Shown here: positions 16,729 through 23,538 of the stretch, one piece after another | How the letters are laid out: the number at the start of each line of letters is the position of its first letter | How positions within the stretch are numbered: position 1 is the first letter of the stretch | DNA from: a bacterium | GTDB lineage: Bacteria > Spirochaetota > UBA4802 > UBA5550 | Assembly (NCBI GenBank): GCA_024224995.1 | Contig: JAAENB010000209.1 | Span: 1 to 28,413, forward strand | DNA length: 28,413 nucleotides | Reading direction: 5' to 3' | Notes under the pieces: model-generated | What the model saw: the letters and a program-made list of their open reading frames with translations, nothing else | Database searches by the model: none | Told to the model about the DNA's origin: nothing | Made by a program: the position numbers and the translations under genes

Positions 16729-18495
16729 CTACAAGTTTTGAAGGTTTAATAATCTATCAAGGGTAATGATCAAATCTATTATTCTTTCGCGAATTGCATC
16801 AAGATCTCCAGTATAGGGATCGAGGTTTTTGAGCCATTTTTCAATATCCGAGACATCTCCGCCTGTTTTTTTCAGGGCCTTGATCCGGTTCAGCAGGGTC
16901 GACAAATATCGCACGTCATCTACGGCTTCGCGCATTCCTTCCCAGCTTATGGTTGAAAGCACTCCTCCGCTGATTGGAATTACAAATGAAACGTCGCGGA
17001 AATTGCTGTCTCCCTTAAAATCTTTAAAAAGAAAGGGAGTATCCCGAAACTGGTAACAGAAATTCATAACCCCGTCGTACCCGGTCTTCCATAAGGCCAG
17101 GCCGTAATTTCTCCGGTAAATTTCCGCGTTCTCCTGCCCGGCAAAAGGATGGGCATAGGACCAGACCGCGGTTCCCTGTGCCTGGTATCTTTTTATCTCT
17201 TCCCGGTGCTCCCGGTCAAAGCCGGTGTTATGGTTTGCCTTTTCCTGTAAGCCCCCATGAAGAACCGCCACATCAAGTTTCCCCCTGGTATAAAAACGCT
17301 GGCCAACGGATATGGATGCCCAGACCTTTGCCCCGCTTTTTCGTACGGCATCCCAGTTTGCCAGTTGATCGCTTATTGCCTGTCCCCTGGCTTCATCCCT
17401 GGCATAGCAATAAATCTCTGTTTTTCGCTTATTTTTTTTAAGATTTTTTTGCCATATTCCAATGGTTTTGGAAATGCTTGAGGGAGTTCCTTTGTATACA
17501 AATGTATCCATTGATGATATTAGTTTGTCAGTGGGCAATCCGGCCTTTTCATACAGAGAAAGGACCTTTTCAATATAGTCCGGAGAGTGCTCCAGGTCGA
17601 TATGGCAGCCCGGATAAATAAAGCCGTGATCCTTCATATCCCTGAGCTCCAGGAGATACTGATTTAAACTCTTGCGATATCGTGCCGGACGGTAACCGGC
17701 AGGCTCTTCAAAGTATCCAACTTTGTAATATAAGCCGTAATGAAGGATTGGCGGTTCCAGGTCAAAGGGCAAAACCTCCACTTCAAAGGGAATTCTCGCC
17801 AGGGTGGATCTGCCTCGTTTAATCAATACCTGTGAACGGTAAATCCCTGTTTTCGCGTCAGGGGGAATATGCATGGTAAGCCAGACCTGTTTTTTTCTCC
17901 CTTTTGCAAGGCTAAAAGGAAGCAGCCGCCGGCTGTCATGGATCTCTATATTTTCCGGCAGCCGGGTATAGAGGCTGCTCACATCGCTATATCGTATTCT
18001 TCCGGTTCTTTTATTGGTAATTCTTACATCATTTAAAAAGGCCGAAGGATGAACCCGGATGAGGCGGTCATCCTTCAGGAGTATTTCCTGGGCACGCATG
18101 GGTCTTCGGTTTTGCGAAAAATTGTTCTTGCTCCAGCCCATGCGTATTTTTCTATTGTTCACCCACCAGACTTTTACCAGGTGAACGTCTAAAGCTTTTG
18201 CCGGTATGGTTCCGGCTCCTGAAAATTTTTTCCAGTGGATGCTGATCCTGTGGAGTGGTTTCCGGGCATTAATGAGAAATGAAAAGGGCTCAAATTCCCC
18301 CCGTGCTCCCCGGACCCGTATTTTTCTCAGCCGACGGGCTTGTGCCGGTAAATTTGTTCCGTCCAGGATCTCATCTTTCATGGGAGAGACATGATATATT
18401 GCCAGTTTTCCGGACGCAGTATAGGCACTCCGGTCATTACAGGTAAGAACAATCAGAACGATGAGGATTGTGAGGATTTGATTAGACCGTTTCAT
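16729..18495 (-). CDS. GH123/DUF4091-like glycoside hydrolase lipoprotein
   Basis: 588 residues. The leader MKRSNQILTILIVLIVLTC ends in a spirochaete-style lipobox (VLTC, Cys19). Residues about 55-240 form a beta-sandwich region with RGARGEFEPFSFLI, as at the start of GH123 and DUF4091 proteins. A TIM-barrel-like part follows, with CYARDEA, in which D367-E368 match the adjacent Asp-Glu pair that GH123 enzymes use as stabiliser and acid/base. The C-terminal WEGMREAVDDVRYL (518-531) is a family hallmark. It should hydrolyse a glycosidic bond, perhaps of N-acetylhexosamine as in known GH123 enzymes, outside the cytoplasm. The gene starts inside the end of the GT4 gene (14-base overlap), so polysaccharide handling is the likely shared job. 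Substrate is not deducible. Confidence 0.75.
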   Translation of the reverse strand: MKRSNQILTILIVLIVLTCNDRSAYTASGKLAIYHVSPMKDEILDGTNLPAQARRLRKIRVRGARGEFEPFSFLINARKPLHRISIHWKKFSGAGTIPAKALDVHLVKVWWVNNRKIRMGWSKNNFSQNRRPMRAQEILLKDDRLIRVHPSAFLNDVRITNKRTGRIRYSDVSSLYTRLPENIEIHDSRRLLPFSLAKGRKKQVWLTMHIPPDAKTGIYRSQVLIKRGRSTLARIPFEVEVLPFDLEPPILHYGLYYKVGYFEEPAGYRPARYRKSLNQYLLELRDMKDHGFIYPGCHIDLEHSPDYIEKVLSLYEKAGLPTDKLISSMDTFVYKGTPSSISKTIGIWQKNLKKNKRKTEIYCYARDEARGQAISDQLANWDAVRKSGAKVWASISVGQRFYTRGKLDVAVLHGGLQEKANHNTGFDREHREEIKRYQAQGTAVWSYAHPFAGQENAEIYRRNYGLALWKTGYDGVMNFCYQFRDTPFLFKDFKGDSNFRDVSFVIPISGGVLSTISWEGMREAVDDVRYLSTLLNRIKALKKTGGDVSDIEKWLKNLDPYTGDLDAIRERIIDLIITLDRLLNLQNL

Positions 18496-19702
18496 AAATC
18501 TCTTTTAACCTGTTTATATATACTGTTTTGGAAAGGAGTCCGGCTCCCAGTGCCGCTATTTTTTCCCGTTCGGGCTGTGGTTTTTGGGCTCGAAATGACC
18601 TGGTGGTGTTGACATATTCTGCTGTGGGCGCTCCCGGATTCATGACTATTCCTGTTTTTTTTTCCCGCACAAATTGGCTGTAGTCTCCTATTCCTCCGGA
18701 TATTATTACGGGAAGTCCGGCGAGTATATACTCCGCGAACTTTGTGGGCGAGGCCTCTCTATTAATTGGATCATCTTCTCTCAAAAGCAGCCCCGCGTCA
18801 GCTGCCATAAGATAGGAAGCCAGTTCCCGGTGCTGCTCGGATCGTACCAGGTATCTGCCCGGGGGAAGTTTTTCTGCTGCCAGTTTTTCTGCTTTTTTGT
18901 CTTCCGTGGTAAGCATCAGGAAAAATGCATCTTCCTGGTTTTCCAGAAGAGCGGCAACTATTTCAAATAATTCATTGGTATAGTGCCATCTTCCCAAACC
19001 GCCGGCAAAGACATATACAAATTTATCCGTAAGGTTTAACTGCTTCCTGGTATTGTTCCGGCTTTTAAGATCATAATAAAAAAGGTTCTTATCGGCTACG
19101 CAGGGGATAACAGTGATTTTGCCGCTCTCTATTGCGTGTTTTTCTACCAGGTTTTTGCGCAATACGGAAGAGACACAGGTTATATGATCGGCATGCTCCG
19201 CGATATAGCGCTCCCGGGCATTTATGGCTGCTGCCTTTTTATCAATAATTTCCCGGGGAATTCCCTGCTGCAAAGCCTCATATTCATAGGTATTCCGTCC
19301 CCGGTAATCGAAAACATATTTAGTGTGGGGCCGCTTCTCTTTAAGCCGGGCCGCGTAAAACCCGGCATTTCCCCGGGCATGGATTATTATCTGCGCGGAT
19401 TTTGTATTCCAGGGCAGGTTGCGCAGCGTATAAGAAATTAGACATTGGGCTAGAAAGTCTCCTGAAGGAGAGCCTTTTCCGGGACAGGGGTACATACTTA
19501 CGGTTCCGGAAATAAGTTGCTTGATATTGCTTTTTTCGAACGAAAGTTCCCGGAATTTTCGAAGATAATCCTTTCCATTCATTAGAAAGATCATATCAAA
19601 GATCATGTTATTTCGTTCCAGGATACTGAAGTATTCAACTGCCTGGGACTGAATTACGGGATGAGGGGATTCAGCGATAAGAGATATATATTTGCGTTCC
19701 AT
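18482..19702 (-). CDS. GT4-family glycosyltransferase
   Basis: 406 residues from ATG 19702; an alternative TTG at 19744 would overlap the STAS gene and seems less likely. The protein has the GT-B layout. The N-terminal half ends with DHITCVSSVLRKNLVEK. The C-terminal half opens with VYVFAGGLGRWHYTNEL and carries EASPTKFAEYILAGLPVI (about 316-333), the nucleotide-sugar-binding E-x7-E region of the GT4 family. There is no signal peptide, so it acts in the cytoplasm, transferring a sugar from an NDP-sugar to a glycan or lipid-linked acceptor. It lies 16 bases after the STAS gene and overlaps the GH123-like gene. Neighbours (heparinase-like, GH123-like) point to a surface polysaccharide. The specific sugar cannot be told from the sequence. 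Confidence 0.82.
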   Translation of the reverse strand: MERKYISLIAESPHPVIQSQAVEYFSILERNNMIFDMIFLMNGKDYLRKFRELSFEKSNIKQLISGTVSMYPCPGKGSPSGDFLAQCLISYTLRNLPWNTKSAQIIIHARGNAGFYAARLKEKRPHTKYVFDYRGRNTYEYEALQQGIPREIIDKKAAAINARERYIAEHADHITCVSSVLRKNLVEKHAIESGKITVIPCVADKNLFYYDLKSRNNTRKQLNLTDKFVYVFAGGLGRWHYTNELFEIVAALLENQEDAFFLMLTTEDKKAEKLAAEKLPPGRYLVRSEQHRELASYLMAADAGLLLREDDPINREASPTKFAEYILAGLPVIISGGIGDYSQFVREKKTGIVMNPGAPTAEYVNTTRSFRAQKPQPEREKIAALGAGLLSKTVYINRLKEIYETV

Positions 19703-19718
19703 CCACGGGCCAGGTATG

Positions 19719-20060
19719 TTAAATTTTGATATACTTTTCCTCAAATTGTTCGCGATCCAAAAATTCGAACATTTTTGTTAATTTGGACATATTTAACAAT
19801 GTGGCAATTCTTTTTTGAATATCTATTATTACCAGTGCAATATTTTGCTTTTTTGCCTCTATGGCAATCCGGATAAAGGCGCCAAGGCCCGATGAATCAA
19901 GAAGGCTTAGATTTTTACAATCCAGGCCGATTGTTTTGGGTTTTTTATCAACAACAGTCTTAAATATCTCATCAGCAGTCTTTGCGTTCTGAAATACAAG
20001 ATCTCCAATGATAGTGATAATTGCTGTGTCTCCGACTTCGCTTACTGTTATATTTTGCAA
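19719..20060 (-). CDS. STAS-domain anti-sigma-factor antagonist
   Basis: 113 residues, one STAS domain of usual length. The start is TTG at 20060, decided by AGGAG nine bases upstream. The motif LLDSSGLGAF (S56/S57) is the site where an RsbW/SpoIIAB-type kinase phosphorylates such proteins. In its unphosphorylated form it should bind an anti-sigma kinase and free a sigma factor, or act in another partner-switch. It stands before a GT4 and a GH123-like gene, a layout often seen where STAS proteins control exopolysaccharide output. No kinase or phosphatase gene is adjacent; the RsbW-like ATPase domain of the 7TM sensor in this window is a candidate partner. Confidence 0.88.
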   Translation of the reverse strand: MQNITVSEVGDTAIITIIGDLVFQNAKTADEIFKTVVDKKPKTIGLDCKNLSLLDSSGLGAFIRIAIEAKKQNIALVIIDIQKRIATLLNMSKLTKMFEFLDREQFEEKYIKI

Positions 20061-20090
20061 GGGGTATATCTCCTGAATTAATTATCAAGT

Positions 20091-20118
20091 GGTATATTCT
20101 AATATAAAGGATTAAAAT
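20091..20118 (-). promoter_or_regulatory. Possible promoter of the STAS-GT4-GH123 operon
   Basis: On the minus strand TTGCAA is followed after 16 bases by TAGAAT, about 35 bases upstream of the TTG start of the STAS gene, in a very AT-rich stretch. A perfect 10-base palindrome TTAGCGCTAA lies at 20137-20146, just upstream of the -35, where an activator or repressor could bind. Both are sequence-only suggestions. Confidence 0.4.
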
Positions 20119-20163
20119 TGCAATAAAATTTTACATTTAGCGCTAATATTTCGTTTTGGAGCC

Positions 20164-20237
20164 GGAGAACTCAAACCCCTCTCCACAAGGGGAAAATATT
20201 CTTGTTTCCCCTTTGTGGAGAGGGGTTTGAGTTCTCC
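20164..20237. repeat. Long hairpin (about 32-bp stem, 9-base loop)
   Basis: The arms 20164-20195 and 20205-20237 are complementary throughout, apart from a single extra A in the right arm; the loop is 20196-20204. It lies between the end of the heparinase-like gene (20263) and the STAS gene. The position fits a transcript end for the former, but no T-run follows, and the stem is far longer than most terminators. A miniature inverted-repeat element (MITE) or RNA-processing hairpin is as likely. Confidence 0.75.
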
Positions 20238-20262
20238 TGATGAATATTTTCACAAAAAATCG

Positions 20263-22371
20263 TTAGCTTCTAAAATTTATTCCTTTCTCTTTAAACTCAA
20301 TCCTGTGGTGGAAATCGTTTCCTGTTATTTCAAGAGTATCCCGGGAGATATTTTTTATCAAAATACTTTTTTTGCTGTTCAGCACAAGAAGTGTTCCCAG
20401 ACGTATGGGGAGTTCCCCTGCCGTGGTAATCCGGATGACTTTTGACTGGTGCTGTTCTCCGTATTGATGAGAAGCCCATCCCGGACGAATATCAACCTCG
20501 AACCTCGAACTTCCCCAAACCCCAAAAGGTACAAGTATCTTTCCCTGTATGGTACAAATTTTGGTTTTTTTGTCCGTAAAGACTTCGTTCCGGTCGCAGT
20601 GGAAATACTGTTCAACAGTATGGTTCCCCTCTCCGGTGATATCGTCAATTATTATAATATACCCCTTTTTTACAAAGAGAAACTTTCTCCGGTGGATTAT
20701 TCCCAGGGGACTGTACCCGGAGTGTGACATGTCAATATAGTCATACTCTGTTTCAAGGGCTTGCGCGTGGATTTTGGAAAGGGGCATATGGGGAAGAGAA
20801 AACCGTTCCTCTATATTAACCTGGTCCTGCTTGTCGATAACTATCGTAGAATGAGCCGCGGTCTCCCGGTACCGGGTGCGCCATTTTTCATCCCCGCTGT
20901 ATAAATAGGTGCCCGGATCTTTCAGCAGGGTTGTTTGCCCGGAATAGAGCTCAAAACTCAGGGAGTCGGCGTGATTGTGCGCGAAAGAGACCCCTTTTCG
21001 GAGTTTTGTCGGGCCTCCTCTAAAAACAATATAGGTTGCGGTTTGGTCCGGTGAGTCTTTGAAAATAGCAATTCCCGCCGACTCATATACATGAGACAGG
21101 TTCACCGGCTCTGTTTCCGGCATTTTCCGGAAGCGCTTTATTCCCTCTTCTCCCAGGAGCCAGAAAGCTTCTTCATAAAAACGTCCGGCTGATTTTTTAA
21201 GGTCGCTTCGTTCGTACAGCACTGCTCCTATGGCAGCGTATGCCCTTCGATCCCGGACCGCGTATTCGCTTAAGCGGCAGGCGCGTCCCGAATCATTATC
21301 TCCCAATAGCGGGATTGACCCATCGGGTTTGCACAAATTCCGCGTGTATTCTATCATTGCTTCTATGCGGTCATCAATTCCCGGTGCCGCTACAATGTTA
21401 TTTTTTTTCATAAGGACCGTGAGCTGCAAAGCCGAATCAAGAATAAATGCATGATAGCTGCTCGCAAGCTCCCCTGCTGCTCCATTGGGCCAGACCTGTT
21501 TGAGCAATTCGCGTTGAAATATCTTTATTCCTTTTTTTTGCCAGTGCCCGGCCTGTTTAAATTCCGGGAAAAGGATCCCCAGGCAGGCAAGGGCACATAC
21601 TTCCGTAAGCAAATGGTTGTGAGTTGGCGGCCGTTCCGACAGGTGGGTAGAAATATAAACAGCATGCTGATAAATAGATTTGAGCAGGGTTTTTTTGTGT
21701 TCGGGAGTAAATCCCGGGTAATGGCTAAAAAAATGGAATGCCCATGTCCAGGAAAGTACCCGCAGTGCTGCTTCCTGTGAATGGAGCCAGTTTATTCCGT
21801 ATCCGTACCTGTTATTCTTTATCCAGTCCAGGATCTGTGAGAGCCATTCTTCAGCATACTTGCTGCTGCCCGTGAGCCAGTATGCTTTTCCCAGGCATAC
21901 AAAATACTGGTGCCGGTTTAATTCCCAGGTAAGTCTCACGTCCCCCGGCCTTCCCGGCCCGCTATAATCAAGATCCTGGTAAAAGTCCCTGGGCCAGGAT
22001 TTGCTGTTCGGAAAATGGGAGTGCCAGTCTATTATTTCACCAAAATCCGGTCCTCCGGGAATGAGCCATCCAAACTGCCGGGCGCAAATAAGCTTCGCTA
22101 TCCGCAGGGTCTCCTCCACTTCCCCGGGATATTCTTCCCGCAGCACAGATACGATTTTTTCTTTGTGGCCCGGGTCAAAAAAGAATTTTGGGGCGGTTCG
22201 CCCGGGATTAAAATATTTATCAAGCCCCTTGAGAACAGGAGTTTTTTTAACCCGGTACCGGTTATATTGCTTCTTCAGCGGGAGCTTTATTCGTAAATAA
22301 AACAGGTAAAGGCTGTTTTTGAGCCCTTCTTCCCTTGCCCGGCGTATAAGATGTTTTATTGTTGATATCAT
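20263..22371 (-). CDS. Heparinase II/III-family polysaccharide lyase-like protein
   Basis: 702 residues starting at ATG 22371. The first 50 residues are basic and lack a classical signal peptide, so a cytoplasmic site is possible. An alpha/alpha-toroid region follows (about 60-400; heparinase II/III N-terminal type), with THNH (250-253) and SSYH (304-307). The beta-sandwich heparinase II/III domain (about 425-690) has FAHNHADSLSFELYSG (464-478), LLKDPGTYLY and a later His (H507). These match the Asn/His/Tyr/His residues that carry out beta-elimination on uronic-acid polysaccharides in the family. Such genes in exopolysaccharide clusters usually trim or edit the polymer. It lies upstream of the STAS and glycosyltransferase genes but separated from them by a long hairpin. 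Family assignment is strong; the polymer is unknown. Confidence 0.85.
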   Translation of the reverse strand: MISTIKHLIRRAREEGLKNSLYLFYLRIKLPLKKQYNRYRVKKTPVLKGLDKYFNPGRTAPKFFFDPGHKEKIVSVLREEYPGEVEETLRIAKLICARQFGWLIPGGPDFGEIIDWHSHFPNSKSWPRDFYQDLDYSGPGRPGDVRLTWELNRHQYFVCLGKAYWLTGSSKYAEEWLSQILDWIKNNRYGYGINWLHSQEAALRVLSWTWAFHFFSHYPGFTPEHKKTLLKSIYQHAVYISTHLSERPPTHNHLLTEVCALACLGILFPEFKQAGHWQKKGIKIFQRELLKQVWPNGAAGELASSYHAFILDSALQLTVLMKKNNIVAAPGIDDRIEAMIEYTRNLCKPDGSIPLLGDNDSGRACRLSEYAVRDRRAYAAIGAVLYERSDLKKSAGRFYEEAFWLLGEEGIKRFRKMPETEPVNLSHVYESAGIAIFKDSPDQTATYIVFRGGPTKLRKGVSFAHNHADSLSFELYSGQTTLLKDPGTYLYSGDEKWRTRYRETAAHSTIVIDKQDQVNIEERFSLPHMPLSKIHAQALETEYDYIDMSHSGYSPLGIIHRRKFLFVKKGYIIIIDDITGEGNHTVEQYFHCDRNEVFTDKKTKICTIQGKILVPFGVWGSSRFEVDIRPGWASHQYGEQHQSKVIRITTAGELPIRLGTLLVLNSKKSILIKNISRDTLEITGNDFHHRIEFKEKGINFRS

Positions 22372-22434
22372 TCGTATAGGAATCTTGCATAATGACGTCT
22401 TTTTTGCAATCTTTTTTTAGTAGAAGATTCTTTC

Positions 22435-22464
22435 TGAAAGCGACGTGACGTCACGTCGCTTTCA
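22435..22464. repeat. Perfect 30-base palindrome
   Basis: The sequence reads the same on both strands over 30 bases with no spacer, centred between 22449 and 22450 on TGACGTCA. It lies about 65 bases upstream of the heparinase-like gene and 200 bases upstream of the plus-strand lipoprotein gene. A TGACGTC copy at 22393-22399 is closer to the heparinase start. It could be a dimeric regulator site or a repeat remnant; as DNA it can also form a cruciform. Confidence 0.85.
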
Positions 22465-22620
22465 AGGTGCAGGCTCCTCCGGGGAAGGTGTGCGACCCCT
22501 GCGAGGGGTTTGGTTCTGAGAGACGTTGCAGTGCAGACTCCGGAGAGAATCAGCATTCCCCGTTGTTTATGCACAAATCTGCCTGATGTTCAGCAAAAAA
22601 CAACTGTTTTTTTTATTGTC

Positions 22621-22649
22621 TTGACCAATAAAAATTCTCCCCCTAAATA
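22621..22649 (+). promoter_or_regulatory. Promoter of the plus-strand lipoprotein gene
   Basis: TTGACC (22621-22626) and TAAATA (22644-22649) are separated by 17 bases and lie about 20 bases before the start codon. The spacing is ideal. Overlapping it, CCCCCT (22639-22644) can pair with AGGGGG (22655-22660), the ribosome-binding site, but only in a transcript begun further upstream. Confidence 0.5.
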
Positions 22650-22665
22650 TATTCAGGGGGAAAAA

Positions 22666-23430
22666 ATGATGAAAAAATTATTTTCCGGTCTGATTTTTAT
22701 TCTTATTTCAATTTTTAGTCTTTCTAATTGCGGTAAGTCGTATATTCTCAATAACATGAAAAAATTTCCTGCCGCAAACAGGGTTTATATTCATCCGAAT
22801 CCCGTTAAAGGTGATTTTGCCGTTCATGAAGACCAGGATGGCGTAACTGCCATGAAATTCGAAATTACGGATGTGCGAAAGAGTTTGGTTACTTTTCGAA
22901 TTACTTTTGAAAAGGCGTCGGTGAGTGCGCTCAAAAGCATTGCTTATTATTATACTGCCAACCGGTCCGGCTGGGTACAAAAAGCATGGCTCAGGGATCT
23001 TGAAACAAAGGTTGACTACCCATTAAAAATTGCCGTTAAAGGTGACCAGAGTTTTATTTATAATTATACCCGCACTTCATACGGAAAAAAAGAAAGCTTT
23101 ACTACCCGGGCGGGTACCTTCCCGGTGAAAGAAGTTATTACCTATAACCAGTCGTATAAGGGCGGTATCCTGGGAACCTTTGACCACACTACAGTAGAGC
23201 TAATAAATCCTGCTGTTAAATTTGGTTTGCTCAAAAGAATTCAAACCAGGAAAGAAGACCTGCCGATCCAAAAAGTTCTGGATATTCTCAGTCATATATT
23301 GGGAGGGAGGAGTCAGCAGCGGCAGCAGGTCAGTGTTCTTGATCTTATTTTAGACGGCGGTGTAAAACAGCCGCGAAAAAATGAGATGAAGCCCCTGGTT
23401 TTGCATACTGTTCTGGTGCGCGCTAATTAA
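22666..23430 (+). CDS. Small lipoprotein of unknown function
   Basis: 254 residues from ATG 22666 (a second ATG follows directly at 22669), with AGGGGG five bases upstream. The leader MMKKLFSGLIFILISIFSLSNC ends in a lipobox with N before the Cys (LSNC), accepted in spirochaetes. The mature part is beta-rich (KFEITDVRKSLVTFRITFEKA, FDHTTVELINPAVKFGLLKRIQ) with a low-complexity Gln/Arg stretch (GGRSQQRQQ) near residue 220. I recognise no family. It is the only plus-strand gene in the window and converges on the 465-residue secreted protein gene, with a hairpin between the two ends. Surface or periplasmic location is likely from the signal alone. Confidence 0.75.
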   Translation: MMKKLFSGLIFILISIFSLSNCGKSYILNNMKKFPAANRVYIHPNPVKGDFAVHEDQDGVTAMKFEITDVRKSLVTFRITFEKASVSALKSIAYYYTANRSGWVQKAWLRDLETKVDYPLKIAVKGDQSFIYNYTRTSYGKKESFTTRAGTFPVKEVITYNQSYKGGILGTFDHTTVELINPAVKFGLLKRIQTRKEDLPIQKVLDILSHILGGRSQQRQQVSVLDLILDGGVKQPRKNEMKPLVLHTVLVRAN

Positions 23431-23483
23431 TGAAAAAAACCGGGAAAAAGCTTACCATGAGTTTTGGGGATTTATAAAAGGAT

Positions 23484-23515
23484 GCCGTATTACCATGCAG
23501 TTATGGCAATACGGC
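23484..23515. terminator. Hairpin between convergent genes (likely bidirectional terminator)
   Basis: GCCGTATT (23484-23491) pairs with AATACGGC (23508-23515), and CCAT with ATGG inside it, leaving one A/C mismatch and a six-base loop. It sits between the ends of the plus-strand lipoprotein gene and the minus-strand 465-residue gene. On the minus strand ATCCTTTTATAAA follows, on the plus strand TTCTCGATATC, so the T-runs are weak; the position makes a terminator likely all the same. Confidence 0.7.
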
Positions 23516-23538
23516 TTCTCGATATCAATTTAAAAAAA

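Larger units (their letters stand above)
22372..22665. other. Divergent intergenic region with palindromes
   Basis: No coding region is supported here; the reading frame open from 22510 lacks a ribosome-binding site and a signal before the true lipoprotein start. The region separates two divergent genes. It contains a perfect 30-base palindrome, a second TGACGTC at 22393-22399, a small hairpin ACCCC-TGCGA-GGGGT at 22495-22509, a GAGAGACGTTGC motif at 22518-22529 that also occurs near the left edge of the window, and a promoter for the plus-strand gene. Confidence 0.5.

Noticed and set aside
22639..22660. CCCCCT/AGGGGG hairpin masking the ribosome-binding site of the lipoprotein gene
   Set aside because: From the nearest promoter, transcription would start inside or after the hairpin, so it would form only in longer transcripts; too weak to list as a regulatory element.
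22510..22665. N-terminal extension of the plus-strand lipoprotein
   Set aside because: The region holds promoter and repeat motifs, and the signal peptide with its AGGGGG site begins at 22666.
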